In this document: in pieces, positions 1 through 7,318 of the stretch | Position numbering within the stretch: position 1 is the first letter of the stretch | Layout of the letters: each line of letters begins with the position of its first letter | Source of the DNA: Trichomonas tenax | Lineage: Eukaryota > Parabasalia > Trichomonadida > Trichomonadidae | Reading direction: 5' to 3' | DNA: 17,064 nt | Assembly (NCBI GenBank): GCA_023091735.1 | Contig: JALKBU010001082.1 | Location: 1-17,064 of the forward strand | Position numbers and translations under genes: made by a program | Notes under the pieces: model-generated | The model's database searches: none | What the model was told of the DNA's origin: nothing | What the model saw: the letters and a program-made list of their open reading frames with translations, nothing else

Positions 1-127
1 AAACCCCATTCCCGATAATCTAAATTATTAAATTTTAGATTCCCACAAGTTTGTAAATTTGAACGTGCCAATTAGATTACTATATCATATACTTGTTATT
101 TTTACTATAATTAATGATAAAATTTTT
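1..127 (+). repeat. Left terminal inverted repeat (127 bp)
   Basis: The first 127 bases are the exact reverse complement of the last 127 bases (16938-17064); the match breaks at base 128. The terminus reads AAACCCCATTCCCG, and the rest is AT-rich. Long terminal inverted repeats with a protein-primed polymerase between them are the hallmark of Maverick/Polinton elements and of linear protein-primed genomes, where the ends act as replication origins and integrase substrates. The repeat is shorter than in many Mavericks and does not start with the AG common in metazoan copies. No flanking sequence is present, so a target-site duplication cannot be checked. Confidence 0.97.
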
Positions 128-208
128 TACTCCTGTTTATTTATGTTAGACCCTAAAATAAATTTTTCTTACTTTTTTGAAATAATTTATTTTTTTAATT
201 CGTAAGAA
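128..208 (+). promoter_or_regulatory. Left subterminal leader with promoter of the first gene
   Basis: An AT-rich gene-free stretch lies between the repeat and the first start codon. It ends in a T-rich block (189-196) and then TTAATTCGTAAGAA directly before ATG at 209. A near copy, TTTTTAATCGTAAGAAA, lies at about 16484-16500 near the other end on the same strand. Nothing else recognisable is present. Confidence 0.5.
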
Positions 209-712
209 ATGAGCACAATCCGTGAGTATGTCACAGTCAATAAGTTAATTGAAGCACTTAATCCAATATTAGATGGTGTCAAACAAGTTGATGTTTACTT
301 TTGTGATTATGTTGAGAGCTTATATTATAAAGGAAAGTATAATATTAAACCAATTGCTTTTGCTTTTGATGGTCAATTAGTAGATAATGAAAAGATATGG
401 GATCTATTACCTGATATATTATATTTGACAAACTTGACGGATAAATGGTTTAAGAGAATTCCGTTAACAAAAATATTATGTCGTGTTATGATTAAAACAG
501 AAACAAAAGAATATAACGGATTTAAATATCATCCATCCAAAGTTCAAGAATTAGGAAAGGATCCAAAGGATCCCGGCTCAAAGAGCTATGAAAAGTTGCA
601 GAAGAAATTAGAAAAGAGATTGAGTGATGATAGAATAGCAAGAGTGAATAAATTAGCTGAAAAATGTAATATTGAAGAAGATTTTGATGAAATTGAAATT
701 GAAGACCTTTAG
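209..712 (+). CDS. Hypothetical protein, 167 aa, charged C terminus
   Basis: I do not recognise this protein. The first 100 residues look like a compact mixed alpha/beta domain. From about residue 105 it is charged: a Lys-rich linker, a helical segment at about 128-150, and an acidic tail rich in Glu and Asp. Two GC-rich hairpins (559-587) encode residues about 117-127 (KDPKDPGSKSY), which look like a flexible linker. The TAG stop at 710-712 lies inside another hairpin (704-715). The start at 209 is the first ATG after the T-rich promoter block. It is the first gene of the rightward arm, but its position alone does not reveal a role. Confidence 0.75.
   Translation: MSTIREYVTVNKLIEALNPILDGVKQVDVYFCDYVESLYYKGKYNIKPIAFAFDGQLVDNEKIWDLLPDILYLTNLTDKWFKRIPLTKILCRVMIKTETKEYNGFKYHPSKVQELGKDPKDPGSKSYEKLQKKLEKRLSDDRIARVNKLAEKCNIEEDFDEIEIEDL
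559..587 (+). repeat. GC hairpin pair a, inside the 167-aa gene
   Basis: Hairpin 1 is GGATCC-AAA-GGATCC (559-573; 6-bp stem). Hairpin 2 is GGCTC-AAA-GAGCT (575-587), with four Watson-Crick pairs and a terminal G.T. The linker is one base. Both sit in coding sequence. Confidence 0.8.
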
Positions 713-730
713 GTCCAGAGCCAGAGGCTC
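704..730 (+). repeat. GC hairpin pair b, over the stop codon of the 167-aa gene
   Basis: GACC-TTTA-GGTC (704-715) contains the TAG stop codon. It is followed by GAGCC-AGA-GGCTC (718-730). The pair lies between two convergent genes and could also serve as a 3'-end or terminator signal. Confidence 0.75.
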
Positions 731-743
731 ATCCTGAAGCTCT

Positions 744-1112
744 TTAAGTTGAATTTAATACTGCAATGATTTGATTTATTCTATCCTCAATTACATTTAT
801 TCTTTTTGTTAAATCTTCTATCTTCATTAATGCGGTCACTCTTGATTGAGGAATTGATTTTAAACTAACTACACCCTTTATTTTTGTAATTTTAAAACCA
901 TCAATTTTAAACATTTTATTCAATTTACATGTTGTGTTTTCTTCAAACATTTCTTTATTATTTGCATAATACTCATTAAATTCATCAACAGTTTCAAATG
1001 TTGTTGACTCGGTAATTGGTTTTATTATTTTTAGTTTTGTTTCTTTTTATTCTTGTTCAATTAAATTTAATTCTTCATTATCTTTTTCATTTATTTTTAA
1101 AATTGGTTTCAT
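744..1112 (-). pseudogene. Small leftward gene broken by an in-frame TAA
   Basis: A reading frame starts at the ATG whose first base is 1112, just downstream (on the minus strand) of a T-rich promoter-like block. It runs to a stop at 744 but is interrupted by TAA at codon 22 (1049-1047). The downstream part continues in the same frame for 100 codons, including an internal ATG at 950 that would give a 68-aa product. The C-terminal 35 residues look like an amphipathic helix or coiled coil (LTKRINVIEDRINQIIAVL). A single-base change explains the stop, for example from GAA or CAA. I do not recognise the family. It is most likely a nonsense-mutated gene of about 122 codons; translation from the internal ATG is possible. 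Confidence 0.6.
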
Positions 1113-1173
1113 TTAATATTAATAAAAATCTTAATATATCAACATAAATTAGTTTTTTATTCATTAATAAAAT
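1113..1173. promoter_or_regulatory. Divergent promoter region between small genes
   Basis: The 61 bases separate the start of the broken leftward gene (1112) from the rightward gene at 1174. Each side carries a T-rich block: TTTTTATT facing left and TTTTTTATTCATTAATAAAAT facing right. This supports 1112 as an original start codon. Confidence 0.5.
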
Positions 1174-1395
1174 ATGGCTGCTGGAATATTTGGTAAAATA
1201 TGGAGAGGCATCAAGAACGCCGCTAAATGGGTTCATGATAAAGTAATAAAACCTGTTGCTAAAGCTGTTGCACCAATAGCGAAAACAGTTGGTACTGTAC
1301 TAGGTGGAATATTTGGAGCTAAAGCAGGGAACCCAGCAATGGGTGCACAAGTTGGAAATGCTGTTGGTGGGTTAGTTGAGCAGATTGCGAAGTGA
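1174..1395 (+). CDS. Small amphipathic, Gly/Ala-rich protein (73 aa), candidate membrane-active virion peptide
   Basis: The N-terminal half (MAAGIFGKIWRGIKNAAKWV and following) is a basic amphipathic helix. The C-terminal half is Ala/Gly-rich with small-residue helix-packing patterns (GGIFGAKAG, GNAVGGLVEQ). This resembles membrane-disrupting capsid peptides such as the N-terminal helix of adenovirus protein VI, though no homology can be claimed. It lies just before the capsid gene and faces a second small protein that also begins MAAG(I/L)F (1431-1661), which suggests related function or ancestry. A role in membrane penetration or capsid-DNA contact is inferred. A toxin- or antimicrobial-like peptide is an alternative. 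The start follows the common T-rich/ATAAAAT signal. Confidence 0.75.
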   Translation: MAAGIFGKIWRGIKNAAKWVHDKVIKPVAKAVAPIAKTVGTVLGGIFGAKAGNPAMGAQVGNAVGGLVEQIAK

Positions 1396-1430
1396 CAAAA
1401 ATAAATTTATTTTTACAACCTTATATTATG

Positions 1431-1661
1431 TCACTTCAATATTGGGGCTAATTTATTGATAACATTCCCAGTTGTATCCAATACTTGTTTAACCTTTGGA
1501 CCATGTACTGATGATATATTTATTGCCATATCACTTATTGCTTCAGCGTGTGGAAGTATTTTATCCTTCACGAAATTCACAGCGCTCTTTCCTGGTTCCC
1601 ACACCCTTTTCACACCTCTTTTGACTTTTTCCAAAAGTTTCTTAAACAGACCCGCAGCCAT
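1431..1661 (-). CDS. Small basic amphipathic protein (76 aa), partner of the 73-aa protein
   Basis: I choose the ATG at 1661 over the in-frame ATG at 1700. It gives MAAGLFKKLLEKVKRGVKRV, matching the start of the neighbouring 73-aa protein, and it directly follows a promoter-like AATTTTTTAATTCATTTTAAAATA. The N terminus is a strongly basic amphipathic helix; the rest is predicted helical, with no cysteine and no clear domain. It converges with the 73-aa gene, with 35 bases between stops. The family is unknown. I infer a membrane-active or DNA-condensing virion component. Confidence 0.65.
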   Translation of the reverse strand: MAAGLFKKLLEKVKRGVKRVWEPGKSAVNFVKDKILPHAEAISDMAINISSVHGPKVKQVLDTTGNVINKLAPILK

Positions 1662-1700
1662 TATTTTAAAATGAATTAAAAAATTGATTTTATAATTCAA
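1662..1700 (-). promoter_or_regulatory. Promoter-like T-rich block for the 76-aa gene
   Basis: On the minus strand this reads AATTTTTTAATTCATTTTAAAATA directly before the ATG at 1661. It supports that start over the upstream in-frame ATG at 1700, which would fall before the block. Confidence 0.45.
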
Positions 1701-1725
1701 ATATTATTTTTTTATTTATACATAA
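1701..1725 (+). promoter_or_regulatory. Capsid gene promoter motif
   Basis: ATATTATTTTTTTATTTATACATAA immediately precedes ATG at 1726. The ATATTATTTTT core recurs exactly before the ATPase gene (3351-3361), so the two genes probably share timing of expression. Confidence 0.55.
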
Positions 1726-3344
1726 ATGACAACGAACTATTTGATTCCAAACACGAAACCAATTAATGGCAACGTTTTCCATTCATTTGAAAAGATAAAC
1801 GATGTCTTCGCCAAAAATGATGGTAGAAGATATTACAGAGAACTTGAAAATTCATGTTTCGATAGTGACGCTCCTTATAATTTTACAAAGCAAACTCATC
1901 TTAAAATCACTAATAATGCTCATGATGTTAATCAGTTAGGAGATACATATATTAAACGTAGAGTTAAAGCAACGATTGAATCAGATACAGCCTTTACCTG
2001 TGATGATAAATTTAAATGTTTAAAGTTATTCATTGGTTATAAATCAAGTAATCAAAGCATGAGACAATTAGAGGTTGAAACAGATAGGGGTGATGCTGGA
2101 TATTTACAAATGGAGATGTCCCGTGAATCTTTCGCTTTTGCGACATATAAACCAAAGTCAGAAAATTTACTCATTCATTATATAATAATGTTCAAAAATA
2201 TGATAACTCAGTATGTGGAAAATATATTGACCCATCAGAAGTATTCACAGCTGCTGGCGCTAGTACTACTGTTGAGTTTGATTTAATTATTCCAGTTAAT
2301 GATCTATTAGCATTTCAGGCTTTTGATGATTATCCAAAAACATTTGGTGAAATTATTCTTAAATATTATGTTGATAAAGACTCTATAGTTTTCTGTCAAG
2401 TGGATCCATTACGTGTTGCTGATTTACAGAATTACGTTTATGAAAAAATTACTGATGCAAATTATGCCAAAATTTTAGGGCAATCATTTAAATATGATAG
2501 GAAATTTACCCAGATTGGAATGCCTGCCAATTTAATCTCTGCCATTGCAGCTACTGATCCAAATCCAACAATTTCAAAGGTTACGTTACGATGTACAGAT
2601 TTAGAAGTCATGGAAGATAAAGCAATTATCCCCGGTTATGGATTAACTGAAGAATCAATTAGAGCAATTCCAAAACTATTCACACCACAAGATCCATATT
2701 TCATCCCAGCACAACAAATCGACGTCAGGAGCTTAAATAATGGTTGCGTTTCAGCTGAAGGTATTAGTTCCGATTTCACTTATGCACTTCACAACGTGTC
2801 AGATATTGTTTTAGCATTTCCTAAATCTCCACTTCAAAGGACATGTTTTGAAAATCCAATGTTGCGTGGTCTTCAGATCACAGTTGATGGCAGAAATTAC
2901 CCAGAGAAGGATATGATGACTGTTGGTGATATATTCTTTACTCGAATGCTTCAGGCTTCAGATTTAGATGGAATTCATGAATGCACAGAAGAATATGAAG
3001 ATTCACTTACTAGACCATTAAATGCTGATGACGGCAAACCATTAGCGAGAACATGGAAAGATCAAACATCGTTCTTATGCACAATTCCAACTCAGAGAGA
3101 TGGTGCTGGTATCTTCTTCGATGGTATAGAAACTGGTAATACAAGTGTAACAGTTGCTTTAAAGGCATTCCCAATTTATCAAGGTGCAAATGAAACATAC
3201 TGTTCAAAGGTTACAACTCCACCTCAGTTCTGGTTCACACGCACGACATATTGGACATGGGATCCACAAAATGGTTTAAAGTATCATAAAACAGGATGTC
3301 CAGAGCAGTTCAAGAGTCAATACGATATAGATAATAATTTATAA
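1726..3344 (+). pseudogene. Putative major capsid protein (double jelly-roll), split by a -1 frame change
   Basis: The gene starts at ATG 1726 and reads in one frame to a stop at 2286. The following coding sequence is open one frame earlier, from 2151 to the stop at 3344. Together they give about 539 aa, the usual size of a Polinton capsid protein. Both halves are beta-rich. The second contains VEFDLIIPVNDLLAF and an aromatic C-terminal strand region (PPQFWFTRTTYWTWD), which fit Polinton double-jelly-roll capsid proteins. It lies directly before the packaging ATPase, as in other Polintons. The frame must change between 2151 and 2286, most simply at 2163-2169. A one-base loss in the A/T run explains it; programmed -1 slippage is the alternative. 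The capsid assignment rests on size, composition and context, not on a search. Confidence 0.7.
2163..2169 (+). other. Slippery heptamer A AAT TTA at the capsid frame break
   Basis: In the upstream reading frame the codons are GAA-AAT-TTA, so the heptamer is in the correct phase for -1 slippage. The downstream open frame is exactly the -1 frame. A AAU UUA is the known slippery sequence of Rous sarcoma virus. I see no strong stem-loop 5-9 bases downstream, so a plain deletion remains more likely. Confidence 0.35.
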
Positions 3345-3350
3345 GGAAAA

Positions 3351-3372
3351 ATATTATTTTTGTAAATATAAA
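3351..3372 (+). promoter_or_regulatory. ATPase gene promoter motif
   Basis: ATATTATTTTTGTAAATATAAA lies between the capsid stop (3344) and ATG 3373, and shares its ATATTATTTTT core with the capsid promoter. Confidence 0.5.
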
Positions 3373-4214
3373 ATGACTAAATGGTTTAAAAACCCTGAGA
3401 CACAAAGCGTCGAACTCCAAGATGTTTATAATGTATATATTGATGACATGATTAAAGAGGAACTAAATAAAAATAGAAATTCTTTATCGAAAGAAATTTT
3501 GAGTAAAATACCTTATTCAAATGTATATTATAACTCCATAACTGCTGCAATAGGTAAACAATTTAAAGGTAAAACGCTATCTATCATTAAAGAGATTATT
3601 ATTATATCAAATACATCTCCAAATTCTCATGCATTAATATATATATTAATCGTACAGGTAGTGAATGTGATGACACATTTGAATCATTAAAACACCTCAT
3701 TTATATTCCAATTATTTATTTGTCGCATGATGAAGCAGAAGATTATTTAAAGAAATTAATAATGTATAAAGAATTATATAATCAAATCAAAAAGGAAAAT
3801 TTAGAGGATAAAATAGTTGATGAACAAAAAGAAGATTTATTTAAAACATTATTTGTTAATGATTTCAGTCGTGAATTCCTTCATACTTTGGTATTTCTCG
3901 ATGATGCTGTAAAATCAAAATTAATAAGTAATGAAAAATCATATTTTAATCAACTCCTTACACAATGTCGTCACATTCAATGTTCATTCTTTATGGCTGT
4001 TCAATATTTTAAAGCCCTCTCTACAAATATTAAATCAAATATTTCAACATTATTTATATTCTCAGGTTTTAGTCGTCAGCAATTAAATGTTATGCTGTAT
4101 CAGGTGAACTTACCAATGTCAATTAATGAGCTTTATTATAAATATCAACAGTTAGGAGAACATGGAAAGTTAATAGTTGACACTGTTAAAGGATTGGTTA
4201 CTTTTTCTGATTAA
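3373..4214 (+). pseudogene. A32-like DNA-packaging ATPase, frameshifted
   Basis: The first open frame (105 codons, 3373-3690) carries a Walker A motif GKQFKGKT at residues 61-68. The second (open from before 3650 to 4214) carries a Walker B-like strand ending LVFLDDA and a downstream sensor-like region. Both belong to one protein of about 280 aa, the size of FtsK/HerA-superfamily packaging ATPases of the vaccinia A32 type. Such an ATPase pumps viral DNA into the preformed capsid. The frame changes by -1 in an AT dinucleotide run at about 3633-3650. No slippery heptamer is present there, so a one-base deletion or sequence error is likely. The downstream segment has no convincing ATG of its own, which argues against two separate genes. 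Confidence 0.75.
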
Positions 4215-4227
4215 AAATATATATTAA

Positions 4228-4252
4228 TTTAATTTTTTTATTCTAAATAAAC
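4228..4252 (+). promoter_or_regulatory. Promoter motif of the 318-aa gene
   Basis: TTTAATTTTTTTATTCTAAATAAAC precedes ATG 4253, following the element-wide pattern of a T-rich block followed by AAATAA. Confidence 0.5.
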
Positions 4253-5209
4253 ATGGCAGAAATTGGAAACTTATTACAAACACAACTTAGACCTGGTACT
4301 TACACTAAAGGAGCAAAAGCGGGTCAGAATTATCCTCGTCAAATGTCTGTTCCTGATGGAATGAAGGAATTAGTTCATATTGTCGCAGGTCTTCAAAAAG
4401 ACATTAAGCAGATGAAAAATGTCCTTACATTACCAGAAGCAGAAGCATATGCAAAAAGGCAGGGTCCAAATTGGGAAGCACATGAAGCTGATATTACAGG
4501 TCCAGATAATAAACCAGATGGTGTTCCTGAAGTTTTTATTACAGATGCCAAAGGAAATATTAAAGTTATCAATGGTTATAAACTAAAAGCTAGTAATTAT
4601 GCAAAGAGAAAAGCTTATAACGCAACGTATCCAATGCAATTTGATCCAAATGGAAAACCAATTAAACAATACATTGGAGAAGGTGAAAATGGACCTATAA
4701 ATTCATATAGAATGGAACCATATTCAAGATTTATTGAAGAAATGAATTCAATTGGACCGGGTGAAGGTGGATTACCAGTTTATACTCATAATTTGGAAGG
4801 TCAGTTTGCAAGAGTACAGAAGCCAATAACTCCAAAGAAGTATTTCAAGGTTTCAATAATTGATCAATTCACGGATGGAATTAAAGCACAACTTAAGCAG
4901 CAAGGCATCCCCGCAATTAGAATAGCGAGACAAATTAGTGATTTGATTAATGTCGCATTCACTAACTTCATTAAGAAACGAGTGTATGCTGAAAAATATA
5001 ACTTGAATTATGATCAGGTTGCTGACAAAGACAAGAGAAAGATTGAGAAATCGAACGAGTTCAAGGATTCTTGCTATCAATTGATATCTCATATATTGAA
5101 TAACGAAGATGAGTTTGATAGAGTCAGAAGATTTATTTTAAATGATGCTCAGGCTCAACCTCCAATTCCTCAAGACGTTCCACCAGAGGTAATGGTAGAC
5201 TATAACTAA
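4253..5209 (+). CDS. Hypothetical 318-aa protein of the morphogenesis cluster
   Basis: I do not recognise the family. The protein is soluble-looking, rich in Lys, Pro, Gly and Gln, with no membrane segment or signal peptide. Residues about 1-90 include a helical stretch ([20 protein letters not shown]). Residues 90-200 are Gly/Pro/Asn-rich and probably beta or irregular. Residues about 200-295 are helical and basic, containing two predicted long helices, and the C-terminal tail is Pro-rich. It lies immediately after the packaging ATPase with its own promoter motif, so a structural or packaging accessory role is an inference from position only. It contains no GC hairpins and no break. Confidence 0.8.
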   Translation: MAEIGNLLQTQLRPGTYTKGAKAGQNYPRQMSVPDGMKELVHIVAGLQKDIKQMKNVLTLPEAEAYAKRQGPNWEAHEADITGPDNKPDGVPEVFITDAKGNIKVINGYKLKASNYAKRKAYNATYPMQFDPNGKPIKQYIGEGENGPINSYRMEPYSRFIEEMNSIGPGEGGLPVYTHNLEGQFARVQKPITPKKYFKVSIIDQFTDGIKAQLKQQGIPAIRIARQISDLINVAFTNFIKKRVYAEKYNLNYDQVADKDKRKIEKSNEFKDSCYQLISHILNNEDEFDRVRRFILNDAQAQPPIPQDVPPEVMVDYN

Positions 5210-5220
5210 AATTTTAATAA

Positions 5221-5247
5221 CATTTTTATTTATTTATTTATAAGTAA
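5221..5247 (+). promoter_or_regulatory. Promoter motif of the 232-aa gene
   Basis: CATTTTTATTTATTTATTTATAAGTAA runs up to ATG 5248. The repeated TATT units form a particularly long T-rich block. Confidence 0.5.
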
Positions 5248-5946
5248 ATGAGAAGAAGATTTACATCGCAGAAGAACACAAATGCAAAGGCTGAAATAAC
5301 GGTTGGTTATAATGTCAATGATGATAAAAGTAAAGTGATTCAGAATGTCAAGGTTAATGTTTCACCAGATTTTGGAAAACTAGAGAGGTCCTTAACTCAG
5401 CCAAATTTAACAGTAAGAGATACAAAAAATGATGAAGAAAGTGAAGGTATAGTATTAGCTGAGCCGGGAAAGGAGCCAGTGACAGTTCATTATGATCCAC
5501 CCCCGACATACGGCTCTTCGAGCCTCAGCCCCAATGGGGCGTATACACCACCAATTGAAGGTGAATATAAGAATCCATACATTACATCATTAGATACAGA
5601 ATTAATGAAAATATACAGAGACATCATCACTGATAATTATGACTCAGTTATTAATTTAATTGATGATTCAGGTCTAATAATTTTACCTTATGAGGATTTA
5701 ATCCATATCATTGCTGTATTATGTGAAGTTCAGGATTCAGATGTTAAAATTCAATATTTCATTGATGATGAAGTTTCATGTTGCTCAACAGTTGCTAAAC
5801 TTTCACCGATCAAAGAGATTAATACAATAAAGGTTACAAAGAATGGAGTCACAAATGATTTGAATTTATCATACAATAACATATATAATAAAATAGTTGA
5901 TGAATATAAAATTTCTCTCGAGCGTTTCTTTGTAAAAATAATTTAA
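5248..5946 (+). CDS. Hypothetical 232-aa protein with disordered N-terminal half
   Basis: I recognise no family. Residues 1-110 are basic then acidic and Pro/Ser-rich (PPPTYGSSSLSPNGAY) and look disordered. A GC hairpin pair (5512-5540) encodes residues about 89-98 in this region. Residues 115-232 look like a folded alpha/beta domain with hydrophobic strands (SGLIILPYEDLIHIIAVL) and paired cysteines at SCCS. No membrane segment is convincing. It follows the 318-aa gene at short spacing and ends in TAA four bases before another hairpin pair. A virion or assembly role is inferred only from the surrounding genes. Confidence 0.75.
   Translation: MRRRFTSQKNTNAKAEITVGYNVNDDKSKVIQNVKVNVSPDFGKLERSLTQPNLTVRDTKNDEESEGIVLAEPGKEPVTVHYDPPPTYGSSSLSPNGAYTPPIEGEYKNPYITSLDTELMKIYRDIITDNYDSVINLIDDSGLIILPYEDLIHIIAVLCEVQDSDVKIQYFIDDEVSCCSTVAKLSPIKEINTIKVTKNGVTNDLNLSYNNIYNKIVDEYKISLERFFVKII
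5512..5540 (+). repeat. GC hairpin pair c, inside the 232-aa gene
   Basis: GGCTC-TTC-GAGCC (5512-5524), linker TCA, then GCCCC-AAT-GGGGC (5528-5540). Both are perfect 5-3-5 hairpins. Confidence 0.85.
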
Positions 5947-5949
5947 TAT

Positions 5950-5978
5950 GGCTCTCAGAGCCTCAGAGCCTATGGCTC
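5950..5978 (+). repeat. GC hairpin pair d, between convergent genes
   Basis: GGCTC-TCA-GAGCC (5950-5962), linker TCA, then GAGCC-TAT-GGCTC (5966-5978). It lies between the stop of the rightward 232-aa gene (5946) and the end of the leftward 157-aa gene (5988). It is the only pair lying fully in noncoding sequence, apart from the pair over the stop at 710-712. It could form the 3' end of both transcripts. Confidence 0.85.
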
Positions 5979-5987
5979 ATACTCCAT

Positions 5988-6461
5988 TTAATACTCCAAC
6001 ATTAACATAATAAAGAAACAGAGATGGGGGAATAGATCAATATCAATTGATTTTTCTCCTGTTTTGATTCTTTGATGTATTATTTTTCTGTTTCCATCAG
6101 GGTCTGTTATTTCTACATCTTTTTCTATGATGTCCTCAATTTCTTTATAAAGACATTTTTCACCATCTGGGAACTTAAACCAAAAGTTAAGGAATTCAAT
6201 ATTATCAAGTTGTTCATATTTTAATCTATCAATATCAGTGCGTGATCCCGATGAAAAACGTATTATGTGGTCATAATAAGGGTCTTTTTGGACTAAATTT
6301 GAATGCAAAGATAATGCATAATTGGTATAACCTTCTTCAACAGTTTTTTGAGTTGTTTGAAAGTCGATTACATAAATATATTTTTTATTTTTGGAATCAA
6401 TGAACTCCTGAGGTAGACGTACGCATGTTTTATTTAGTACTGGAAAATATCGCTTAACCAT
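5988..6461 (-). CDS. Hypothetical 157-aa leftward protein, possible small virion component
   Basis: I do not recognise the protein with certainty. It looks beta-rich, with alternating hydrophobic residues (KKYIYVIDFQ; SLHSNLVQKDPYYDH; EFLNFWFKFPDGE) and a hydrophobic C terminus (FPHLCFFIMLML) that could be a buried strand or a short membrane segment. Its start is 18 bases from the start of the divergent 268-aa gene and shares a palindromic promoter with it, so the two are probably expressed together. A minor capsid or accessory structural role is plausible but unproved. It is one of the few leftward genes within the rightward arm. Confidence 0.7.
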   Translation of the reverse strand: MVKRYFPVLNKTCVRLPQEFIDSKNKKYIYVIDFQTTQKTVEEGYTNYALSLHSNLVQKDPYYDHIIRFSSGSRTDIDRLKYEQLDNIEFLNFWFKFPDGEKCLYKEIEDIIEKDVEITDPDGNRKIIHQRIKTGEKSIDIDLFPHLCFFIMLMLEY

Positions 6462-6479
6462 ATTTTTAATTAATTAAAA
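6462..6479. promoter_or_regulatory. 18-bp divergent promoter
   Basis: The two start codons (6461 leftward, 6480 rightward) are separated only by ATTTTTAATTAATTAAAA. This contains the near-perfect palindrome TTTTAATTAATTAAAA and presents a T-rich block in both directions. Both transcripts would need to start almost at their ATG. Confidence 0.55.
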
Positions 6480-7286
6480 ATGTCAATTATTAATATAATT
6501 TCAAATAATATTTGTGAATTAAATTTAAATGTTACTGGAATCTTTAACGTTTCCCTAATATCTGTTTCAGGTAAATTTAACTTAATTATTTTAAACGTTG
6601 ATGACTTAATTACCTTTTTAATTGAGGATAAGCCATATGATATATTTGTTAATGATATAATTAGTAAGGGGGATATATCAACACATTTAGAATATTTAAA
6701 TTCTGTTTTCACTAGTTGGTATGTTGATAAATTCAGTCAGAATCCACCAGGTCAATTTGAAGTTGACGGATTAAATGGTATTGTTCATTTTCCATTAAAA
6801 ATTAAATATTGCACAGAACGATTCAAAAATTTATTAGGTATTATTAATATCACAGAACCATTATTAATGGGTCAAATCGGATATAACGACAATGGACCCA
6901 GTTTCTTTATGATAAAATGTGATAAATTGAACTCACCAATGAGGTTTTCACATCAAACAATAGATAAAAACATTTACCCAGCAATCACTAATGTTGTTAG
7001 TTTAAATTTAAATAACTTTTCGTTATCATATCCATTCCAACTCCAAGGGAACTCATTTATTTTATCATCAAAAGATTTAGTCGGTTTAAAATTTAGTATT
7101 ACAGATATTAATGGCGAAAATGTCGAGTTCATGAATGAAATATTATGGACATTTCAGATTGAGAAAATTGCAAATGAAATAATGCCAGATGAAGTAATCA
7201 GTAGTCCACAGGACATAGGCTACGCAAACGGGCTTTCAGCCCTGAGCTCCGAAGGAGCGAATGAGCAGGCACCACCCACACAATAA
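6480..7286 (+). CDS. Putative minor capsid/penton-like beta-sandwich protein (268 aa)
   Basis: The protein is dominated by predicted beta strands. Its C-terminal part has the pattern of strand, LVGLKFSITDINGENVEF, then EILWTFQIEKI, which resembles the second beta-sandwich of penton-like proteins in Polintons and virophages. Its length is also in that range. I base the call on pattern and position only, so it is tentative. The last 30 residues are a disordered tail; a GC hairpin pair (7230-7258) encodes residues about 251-260 (NGLSALSSEG). The start follows the shared divergent promoter. If correct, it would form the capsid vertices beside the fibre gene that follows. Confidence 0.55.
   Translation: MSIINIISNNICELNLNVTGIFNVSLISVSGKFNLIILNVDDLITFLIEDKPYDIFVNDIISKGDISTHLEYLNSVFTSWYVDKFSQNPPGQFEVDGLNGIVHFPLKIKYCTERFKNLLGIINITEPLLMGQIGYNDNGPSFFMIKCDKLNSPMRFSHQTIDKNIYPAITNVVSLNLNNFSLSYPFQLQGNSFILSSKDLVGLKFSITDINGENVEFMNEILWTFQIEKIANEIMPDEVISSPQDIGYANGLSALSSEGANEQAPPTQ
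7230..7258 (+). repeat. GC hairpin pair e, in the 3' end of the 268-aa gene
   Basis: GGGCT-TTC-AGCCC (7230-7242), linker TGA, then GCTCC-GAA-GGAGC (7246-7258). A weaker GTCC-ACA-GGAC lies just upstream (7204-7214). The pair encodes part of the disordered tail. Confidence 0.85.
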
Positions 7287-7298
7287 ACTGAATAAAAA

Positions 7299-7318
7299 AT
7301 ATTTTTATTACGTTATAA
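7299..7318 (+). promoter_or_regulatory. Fibre gene promoter motif
   Basis: ATATTTTTATTACGTTATAA precedes ATG 7319 and matches the element-wide pattern of TTTTTATT followed by ATAA. Confidence 0.5.

Noticed and set aside
1..7. AAACCCC terminus resembling ciliate telomere repeats
   Set aside because: A single unit with no repetition; the 127-bp inverted repeat explains the ends better.
1047..1049. Genetic-code reassignment of TAA as an explanation for the internal stop
   Set aside because: Other genes end cleanly in TAA and contain no internal TAA, TAG or TGA in their frames, so the standard code holds.
3010..3207. Leftward open frame opposite the capsid gene, and similar antisense frames at 1456-1674, 4853-5092, 7558-7860, 12750-12947, 13510-13776 and 13941-14285
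   Set aside because: They are antisense or overlapping shadows of strong genes, lack the promoter signal and have low-complexity or repeat-derived translations.
3630..3720. Spliceosomal intron as the cause of the ATPase frame break
   Set aside because: Both frames code continuously up to and across the junction; no GTAYGT donor or ACTAAC-type branch/acceptor is present at the break.
6470..6712. Leftward 80-codon frame overlapping the 268-aa gene
   Set aside because: It overlaps the divergent promoter and the start of two better-supported genes and has no promoter block of its own.
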